Positions 7,096 to 11,524 of a stretch of 11,524 bases of DNA are shown one piece after another. Under the pieces are notes generated by a model. It was given only the letters and a program-made list of their open reading frames with translations. It searched no databases and was not told the DNA's origin. This DNA comes from Mucilaginibacter sp. GTDB lineage: Bacteria > Bacteroidota > Bacteroidia > Sphingobacteriales > Sphingobacteriaceae. Both the position numbers and the translations under genes were made by a program. Positions within the stretch are counted from its first letter, which is position 1; every line of letters starts with the position of its first letter. The stretch is from the NCBI GenBank assembly GCA_028288315.1, contig JAQBNY010000246.1, positions 1-11,524 of the forward strand. Reading direction: 5' to 3'.

Positions 7096-8037
7096 TTACT
7101 TTTTGACTTGATCTACCTGTAAAAGGTTTAAGCTCATCATTTCTTTCATGGTGCGCTGCATACCCTCTGTTGAGCCATCCAGGAAAATTACGTTGCCTTT
7201 TGAGTTCTCTGCAAAGTGTTTTATAGACTCTGTCCACATGGTAAATAGTATAACCGAGGTATCCATTTTGGCACCCTGCATTTCTTTTGCAGCCATGGTC
7301 ATACCCTTGGCCACCTCCTCGCGGAACAATGCAATACCTTGTCCGCGTAATTGTGCGGCCTGGCGCTCGGCCTCGGCAGATATTTTTATGGCATTACCAT
7401 CAGCTTCGGCAGCCTTTGTTTTTGTGATCAATAGCGCCTGGCCTTCGTTTTCTGCGGCGGCTTTAAGGTTGTTAGATGCCACTACCTGGCTCATTGATTT
7501 CATGATCACATCATCAAAGGTAATATCGTTTAGTTGCAGATCCTGTAAGTGATAGCCCCAGCCTTCCAGTATGGTATCTAACTGTTCTTTTACATGCTCT
7601 ACAATATCACGGCGTAATATCAGTACTTCGCTTTGGCGCTTGGTTGCTACAAATGCCCGGATAGAACCCTCTACCGTACGTATTAAAGCCTGCATCAGGT
7701 TACGTTCATCAACAAACTTAAAGGCCACATTCTTAATAGCTTCTTCCGACTGATCTAATACAGAATACAGCAGCATGGCTTTAAAGTAAACATTGGCCTG
7801 GTCAAACGTTACTGCCTGAAACTCCAGCTCTACAGAGCGGTTTTGGATTGATATTTTGGAATAGATGTTTTCAATTAACGGAATCTTGAAGTTTAATCCC
7901 GGTGTAAGGATGCGGCGGTATTTACCAAAAACGGTAATTACGGCAATTGTACCTTGCTTAACTGTTACAAATGAGGAAAATATAACGATCAGGACAAAAA
8001 ATCCTAGTACGAAAAGAAGTAAAGATGATGCAGTCAT
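7096..8037 (-). CDS. SPFH/band-7 (stomatin/prohibitin-like) membrane protein
   Basis: Membrane scaffold protein of 313 residues. An N-terminal hydrophobic segment (about 4-23) anchors it, followed by the band-7 domain with VKQGTIAVITVFGKYRRILTPG (26-47, a classic SPFH opening) and continuing to about 190. Then comes an Ala/Glu/Lys-rich coiled-coil-forming stretch (about 190-245, AAAENEGQALLITKTKAAEA), where SPFH proteins oligomerise into rings. The tail is short, without the polyglycine or long extension of flotillins. Stomatin-type proteins often work beside an NfeD protein or a membrane protease; no nfeD is visible here, but a putative secreted metalloprotease follows 23 bp downstream. A role in membrane microdomains or proteolysis control is family knowledge, not shown here. 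Confidence 0.92.
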   Translation of the reverse strand: MTASSLLLFVLGFFVLIVIFSSFVTVKQGTIAVITVFGKYRRILTPGLNFKIPLIENIYSKISIQNRSVELEFQAVTFDQANVYFKAMLLYSVLDQSEEAIKNVAFKFVDERNLMQALIRTVEGSIRAFVATKRQSEVLILRRDIVEHVKEQLDTILEGWGYHLQDLQLNDITFDDVIMKSMSQVVASNNLKAAAENEGQALLITKTKAAEADGNAIKISAEAERQAAQLRGQGIALFREEVAKGMTMAAKEMQGAKMDTSVILFTMWTESIKHFAENSKGNVIFLDGSTEGMQRTMKEMMSLNLLQVDQVKK

Positions 8038-8119
8038 TAGGGTTTATTTTTTTAATAAATATAGGTTTAATTATATTATGTAAGAAAAAGAAAGGATTTA
8101 ATACATAAACGCAAAGGAA

Positions 8120-8136
8120 GCGTACCTACGGCACGC
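8120..8136. repeat. REP-like hairpin 1
   Basis: GCGT-ACCTACGGC-ACGC: a 4-bp stem around a 9-nt core. The 13-nt centre GTACCTACGGCAC is identical to that of hairpin 2. Confidence 0.7.
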
Positions 8137-8165
8137 AGGTAAATAAATTGATTCCTACAAAGCGG

Positions 8166-8182
8166 GTGTACCTACGGCACAC
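8166..8182. repeat. REP-like hairpin 2, compensatory change relative to hairpin 1
   Basis: GTGT-ACCTACGGC-ACAC: same length and core as hairpin 1, but the second stem pair is T-A instead of C-G. Both bases changed together, keeping the pairing. Confidence 0.7.
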
Positions 8183-8243
8183 AAAGTATTCGTTAGTATT
8201 AATACTGATTTGTAAAAAGAGAATAAAGATTTCTATGAAGGAT

Positions 8244-8260
8244 GCTTACCTACGATATGC
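8244..8260. repeat. REP-like hairpin 3, degraded
   Basis: A 17-nt relative of hairpins 1 and 2 (GCTTACCTACGATATGC). The outer G-C and C-G pairs remain and one stem position (T-T) is mismatched. It is the duplicated counterpart of hairpin 1. Confidence 0.55.
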
Positions 8261-8291
8261 AGTTGAAATAAAACTGATTTTTACAAAGCTG

Positions 8292-8310
8292 TTGTGCGCT
8301 TACAGCACAA
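8292..8310. repeat. REP-like hairpin 4
   Basis: TTGTGC (8292-8297) pairs perfectly with GCACAA (8305-8310) around a 7-nt loop. It is the duplicated counterpart of hairpin 2, with changed core but intact stem. Confidence 0.65.
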
Positions 8311-8348
8311 GAGTATTCGTTAGTATTTTAAATGCCCCATCGTGGCTA

Positions 8349-8392
8349 CCGCTTTGTAGGAAACGAGGAATAATCCTATGCTCCGTAGGAGC
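8349..8392. repeat. Inverted REP-like copy with CTCCGTAGGAG hairpin
   Basis: Bases 8349-8362 are the exact reverse complement of the 14-mer at 8152-8165 (TTCCTACAAAGCGG), so a repeat copy lies here in the opposite orientation. Next to it, GCTCC (8380-8384) pairs with GGAGC (8388-8392) around GTA. The motif CTACGGAGC read on the minus strand resembles short palindromic repeats common in Bacteroidota intergenic DNA (general recollection, not searched). Confidence 0.65.
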
Positions 8393-8408
8393 TACCCGTT
8401 AACCGAAA

Positions 8409-9407
8409 TCAAACTGCAATCCAAATGGCATCAACAAACCATTTCTTGCTATCAAACACCTGGTTCAAAGGTTTAAAGCCGGCAACTTTGGCCATGTTGT
8501 TGATTTGCTCAACTGTATATTTTTGGGAAATCTCCATGTAGATGTATTCATCCTTCTTAAAAGAAATATTTTCCTCGCCAATTTTAATCTGCTGATTTAT
8601 AAGGCTTATCAGATAACTTTTACATGCACCGCTTTCCGGATCATAAGTAGCATAGTGGTCAAACTGGCTGATATTGAAATTACCTTGTAGTTCGCGGTTA
8701 ATGCGCTCCAATAAATTCAGGTTGAATTTTTTGGTGATACCGCCCTTGTCGTTATATGCAGCCAGTACGGTTTTAGGGTTCTTTTTTAAATCGACACCTA
8801 CCAATACCATATCGCCCGGTGAAAGATTATTACGAAGTTCCCTGCAAAATACTTCAGCTTCGGCAACCGGCATATTACCAACGTTTGACCCCAGAAACAT
8901 GACAACTTTGCGGTTATTAGAGATAGACGCCGCCTTTTTAAGCATGTCAAAATACTCGCCCTGCAGGCCGGTGATCTTTATACCTGGTAAAGTAACCGGG
9001 AGTGTAACGTTCAAATATGAAATTACATTGGCAGAAATATCTATAGGAAGATAGGTAAAATTGGCTTTTTTATCTATCAAATAGCCAAGCAAGTGGGATG
9101 ATTTAGAAGCATCGCCGGCACCTAATTCTATCAGGTCAAACGCATCACCATCGGCAGTTATTTCCTTGGCCAGTTCGGCAGTATAGCTGGTGAATATTTC
9201 CATCTCACAGTCGGTTGGATAATATTCAGGGCTGTTCATCAGGTCCTGAAATAACTTATCGCCAACAGCATCATAAAAGTATTTTGAATTTAAACGCTTT
9301 GGGCTGGAGGTTAGTCCGGCAATAACATCAGTATAAAACTGATTATTTGTAAGTGCCTGCGACTTAGTTGAAGTACCTTGTTGTGTTGCTGTGGTGGTGT
9401 GCTCCAT
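8409..9407 (-). CDS. egtD: L-histidine N-alpha-methyltransferase EgtD
   Basis: EgtD transfers three methyl groups from S-adenosylmethionine to the alpha-amine of histidine, giving hercynine, the first step of ergothioneine synthesis in the cytoplasm. The 332 residues match the family well: the opening SSPKRLNSKYFYDAVGDKLF (34-53), the SAM loop ELGAGDASKS (94-103), PIDIS (121-125), FLGSNVGN (171-178; its last Asn corresponds to the histidine-binding Asn of the mycobacterial enzyme), AYND (217-220), and MEISQKY (291-297), whose Glu292 and Ser294 match the Glu/Ser pair that fixes the histidine amino group and imidazole. The first ~20 residues (Thr/Gln-rich) are an unconserved extension. It follows egtB by 18 bp, so the two are co-transcribed. 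A generic SAM methyltransferase is excluded by the conserved histidine pocket. Confidence 0.95.
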   Translation of the reverse strand: MEHTTTATQQGTSTKSQALTNNQFYTDVIAGLTSSPKRLNSKYFYDAVGDKLFQDLMNSPEYYPTDCEMEIFTSYTAELAKEITADGDAFDLIELGAGDASKSSHLLGYLIDKKANFTYLPIDISANVISYLNVTLPVTLPGIKITGLQGEYFDMLKKAASISNNRKVVMFLGSNVGNMPVAEAEVFCRELRNNLSPGDMVLVGVDLKKNPKTVLAAYNDKGGITKKFNLNLLERINRELQGNFNISQFDHYATYDPESGACKSYLISLINQQIKIGEENISFKKDEYIYMEISQKYTVEQINNMAKVAGFKPLNQVFDSKKWFVDAIWIAV

Positions 9408-9425
9408 AGGTATTATATTGTTATG

Positions 9426-10580
9426 TTACTTAGCAAGACGTATGCCAGTAAATTGCCAGCGCAATTCAGGTTGAAAAAAGTTGCGATATGTGACACGGCT
9501 GTGATTTGGCGAGGTTACTTCTGATGCCCCGCGGAGCACCTTTTGGCCAACCATAAATTTGCCGTTATACTCGCCAATTGCGCCGGGTGCTTTTGCAAAC
9601 CCCGGGTATGGCAGGTAAGCGCTTTCTGTCCATTCCCAACGTTGCCCCCATTTAAATTGTATTGCAGCGGTTTCCCACTCAAACTCGGTGGGCAGGCGCA
9701 GCCCCTTCCACGAGGCATAGGCATACGCTTCGTAATAGCTAATATGCGTTACCGGCTCATGCATGTTTACGGGCTGCAAGCCGTGGTAGGTGTAATTAAA
9801 CCATTTGTCATCTATATTATGCCAGTACATGGGGGCTTCTACGTTATTAGTGTTCACCCAATCCCAACCGGCAGCATGCCAGTGGCGAAAATCGTGATAA
9901 CCGCCGGCGTTAATAAACTCCAGGTATTCGGCATTGGTAACCAAATTGGGGCTTATCTCAAAAGCGTTAAGGTAAACTTTGTGGCGGTTAAGCTCATTAT
10001 CAAAGCAAAAGTCCTCACCTTTAAAGCCAACTTCATAAACGCCTTCGTTTATTTTGATGAACCTTGCATTTTCTATCACATCTGCCTTTGGCGATATATA
10101 ATCATGCGAATAAGCAGGAAATAGAGGATTGTTGCCTAATATATATTTGATATCGGTTAGTAAAAGTTCCTGGTGCTGCTCCTCGTGGTTAAAGCCTAAT
10201 ATCATTAGTTCTTTTACTTCGTTGCTCAATGCTCCGCATGTTAGGAAACTTTCCATTGCATCATCAACGTACTTACGGTATGAGTATATTTCAATTACCG
10301 TTGGTCTGCTTAAATTACCCCTGTCTGTACGGATAACGCGGTTACCTACCGTTTCATAATAGCTGTTAAATACATAATTATAATCGGGGTTGTACTCCTG
10401 GTAACCCATAAAGTATGGCTTCAGGATAAAAGTTTCAAAAAACCAGGTAACGTGCCCAATATGCCACTTAGGCGGACTAACATCCACCACAGGCTGCACA
10501 ACATAATCTTCTGTTTGCAGGTGGCTGCATATCTCTTCGGTACGGCGGCGTACTTTTTTATAACAATCAGCTATATCCAT
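9426..10580 (-). CDS. egtB: Ergothioneine sulfoxide synthase EgtB
   Basis: Non-haem iron enzyme that uses O2 to join hercynine to a thiol (gamma-glutamylcysteine or cysteine) as the sulfoxide precursor of ergothioneine. Order: an N-terminal DinB-like domain (about 1-150) supplying the iron ligands, namely His43 in KWHIGHVTWFFE and His132/His136 in NHEEQHQELLLTDIK, then an FGE-sulfatase-type domain (about 165-384) with GLRLPTEFEWETAA (293-306), WEWTESAYLPYPGF (315-328) and the terminal YRNFFQPELRWQFTGIRLAK (365-384). At 384 residues it is shorter than actinobacterial EgtB (about 430). No egtA, egtC or egtE is in the window, which hints at direct use of cysteine (inference). It starts 5 bp after the transporter gene stop and precedes egtD by 18 bp. 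OvoA is unlikely: no fused C-terminal methyltransferase is present, and a separate egtD follows. Confidence 0.94.
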   Translation of the reverse strand: MDIADCYKKVRRRTEEICSHLQTEDYVVQPVVDVSPPKWHIGHVTWFFETFILKPYFMGYQEYNPDYNYVFNSYYETVGNRVIRTDRGNLSRPTVIEIYSYRKYVDDAMESFLTCGALSNEVKELMILGFNHEEQHQELLLTDIKYILGNNPLFPAYSHDYISPKADVIENARFIKINEGVYEVGFKGEDFCFDNELNRHKVYLNAFEISPNLVTNAEYLEFINAGGYHDFRHWHAAGWDWVNTNNVEAPMYWHNIDDKWFNYTYHGLQPVNMHEPVTHISYYEAYAYASWKGLRLPTEFEWETAAIQFKWGQRWEWTESAYLPYPGFAKAPGAIGEYNGKFMVGQKVLRGASEVTSPNHSRVTYRNFFQPELRWQFTGIRLAK

Positions 10581-10585
10581 GAGTA

Positions 10586-11524
10586 TTACTTGCTTTCCAA
10601 ATATCGTTTGAGGTTTGAAATTGTTTTAATGTTAAGCTCTTTTGCTTGTTTTTCGCGCATCATTAATGCATACGCATTATTAAATCCAATTGGTTTTAAC
10701 CATTTAATATTATATCGTTTTAAAAACTCCTTTTGTACATAATTATAAGTACTGTCCTTACTCGCCTGTAATGCATTAACCGTTTTAGCCGGGGCCTGCA
10801 AGATGGCCAGCAAGCCTGTGCCTGTGTATTCCGGATAAACATCTATTTGATTATTTGTCATAGCATCAAAAACAATTTTGGTGCCACCCAAGCCTGTTTT
10901 GGTAGTTACATCATAATTTGTGTAGCCTTTTATAAGCATGCTATATATGCTTGCCAAAATGTATTGCTCACCAAATATTTTTGAGCCTATACGTACTATT
11001 CCTTCATTTCCGCCACGCTCGGGCTTCCAAAGTTTTTTGGCTACCAGAAAATCTTTAGCTACCCGCTCGGGTGTTTGATGCAGGTAATCGGTTTTGTAAT
11101 TAAGTTCCGTCATAACAGAATCTGTAATAGTGCCCGATAACAGGTTAAGCGTTTTTTCCAGCTCAGGGAATTTGTCCAGCGCATCCGTACGAACTATTGG
11201 TGCCGCATAGTAGGGTGGGAAGATCTTTTTGTCGTCATCCAATACTACCAGATTGTAGGCTTTTAGTCGCCCATCAGTTGAATAGCCGCTTATTACATCC
11301 AATTCTTTTTCCTGCGCCGCCTTATACATCACCGCATCGCTTATCACAATGGTATGAATTTTTAATCCGTACTTACTTCGCAGGCCCAAGTTGCCATCCT
11401 GCCGGCCCATAAATTCGGGTGTAAAACCAGCCGTTAACTTGCCGCCATAGGCAGATGGGATAAAGTATAAGCAGGATAATAAAATCAGGGCAATAGGTGC
11501 TACTTTAACTGCACCTTTTATCTT
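10586..11524 (-). CDS. OpuCC/ProX-type transporter binding domain, circularly permuted, N-terminus cut
   Basis: The visible 312 residues (frame open to the window edge) belong to the quaternary-amine ABC transporter binding proteins. A hydrophobic stretch (about 8-25) is either a signal peptide or the last membrane helix of a fused permease. Then comes what is normally the second lobe: EFMGRQDG (37-44), KYGLKI (51-56), YSTDGRLKAYNL (81-92), LDDDKKIFPPY (95-105), MTELNY (138-143) and VAKDFL (155-160). After a linker (161-175) follows what is normally the first lobe: IVRIGSKIFGEQYIL (176-190), GLGGTKIVFDA (211-221), IDVYPEYTGTG (227-237) and GFNNAYAL (280-287), ending TISNLKRYLESK. The two lobes are complete but in swapped order. 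An ATG at 11410 is internal and not the start. Close linkage to egtB-egtD suggests a ligand such as ergothioneine or a related betaine; ligand identity is unproven. Confidence 0.88.
   Translation of the reverse strand, partial: KIKGAVKVAPIALILLSCLYFIPSAYGGKLTAGFTPEFMGRQDGNLGLRSKYGLKIHTIVISDAVMYKAAQEKELDVISGYSTDGRLKAYNLVVLDDDKKIFPPYYAAPIVRTDALDKFPELEKTLNLLSGTITDSVMTELNYKTDYLHQTPERVAKDFLVAKKLWKPERGGNEGIVRIGSKIFGEQYILASIYSMLIKGYTNYDVTTKTGLGGTKIVFDAMTNNQIDVYPEYTGTGLLAILQAPAKTVNALQASKDSTYNYVQKEFLKRYNIKWLKPIGFNNAYALMMREKQAKELNIKTISNLKRYLESK

Larger units (their letters stand above)
8114..8330. repeat. Diverged tandem duplication of a ~125-bp two-hairpin module
   Basis: Two successive copies align at an offset of 124-127 bp. 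Landmarks: ACCTACG-centred hairpin at 8120-8136 versus 8244-8260; TACAAAGC at 8156-8163 versus 8282-8289; a second hairpin at 8166-8182 versus 8292-8310; and the exact 16-mer AGTATTCGTTAGTATT at 8185-8200 versus 8312-8327. Each copy therefore carries two hairpins in the same order. The copies differ by many substitutions and a few small indels, so the duplication is old. Not CRISPR-like: there are no constant-length spacers and the repeats are imperfect. Confidence 0.8.
8038..8408. other. Non-coding gap filled with palindromic repeats
   Basis: The 371 bp between egtD and the SPFH gene hold no convincing gene. From about 8110 to 8400 it is a mosaic of REP-like palindromes described in separate entries. 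The 70 bp nearest the SPFH start is very AT-rich and must hold that gene's promoter if it has one; only a weak -7-like TATATTTA is visible there on the minus strand. Confidence 0.85.

Noticed and set aside
8114..8400. Possible CRISPR array in the repeat-rich gap
   Set aside because: Repeats are few, degenerate and palindromic, intervals are not unique spacers of constant length, and no cas gene is nearby.
8148..8402. An 84-codon plus-strand frame across the repeat cluster
   Set aside because: It consists of palindromic repeat sequence, lacks a recognisable domain, and runs against every gene in the window.
9543..10124. A 193-codon plus-strand frame antisense to egtB
   Set aside because: It lies wholly within the firmly identified egtB on the other strand, and its translation shows no domain.
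9426..10580. OvoA (ovothiol synthase) instead of EgtB
   Set aside because: OvoA carries a fused C-terminal methyltransferase. Here the protein ends after the FGE-like domain, and a separate histidine methyltransferase follows.
10586..11524. Frameshift or assembly join creating the unusual lobe order
   Set aside because: The frame is open for all 939 bases, both lobes are complete with a plausible linker, and the ends coincide with the interlobe boundary, which a random join would not produce. Long-read confirmation would settle it.

Overview
The window looks like chromosomal DNA of a Bacteroidota bacterium, most likely a Sphingobacteriaceae member of the Mucilaginibacter/Pedobacter type (inference from protein character and codon use, no database search). 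Supporting signs are AT-rich intergenic DNA, weak or absent Shine-Dalgarno sites, TAnnTTTG-type promoter elements (TATTTTTG twice), outer-membrane barrel and secreted proteins, and a UDP-2,3-diacylglucosamine diphosphatase typical of a Gram-negative envelope. Every convincing gene lies on the minus strand, so transcription runs from high to low coordinates; the plus-strand open frames are shadows.

Region by region, in transcription order: (1) 11524-8409, a tight three-gene unit. It starts with the C-terminal part of an OpuCC/ProX-type compatible-solute (quaternary amine) substrate-binding domain that runs off the window edge, followed after 5 bp by egtB and after 18 bp by egtD, the two core enzymes of ergothioneine synthesis. 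The binding domain is circularly permuted: its second lobe precedes its first. (2) 8408-8038, a 371-bp non-coding gap filled with degenerate REP-like palindromes, including a diverged tandem duplication of about 125 bp, a hairpin pair with a compensatory base change, and a copy in inverted orientation. (3) 8037-5668, a probable unit of an SPFH/band-7 membrane protein, a secreted DUF922-like protein with an HEQGH motif, and lpxH. (4) 5466-4393, prfA (release factor 1) with its own candidate promoter and a strong intrinsic terminator at 4336-4377. (5) 4212-3298, a divergent ApbE-type flavin transferase with no recognisable signal peptide, behind a palindrome-rich leader. (6) 3151-1, a compact four-gene unit: a small secreted basic protein, an outer-membrane beta-barrel-like protein, an OmpR-type response regulator, and a sensor histidine kinase with a probable TTG start, cut by the window edge.

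Two parts deserve most attention. One is the transporter-egtB-egtD unit, which suggests that uptake of a betaine-like thiol or histidine derivative is coupled to its synthesis, using a permuted binding domain. The other is the small secreted protein/barrel/two-component unit, whose first two products I cannot assign to a known family and which may form an envelope-sensing module.
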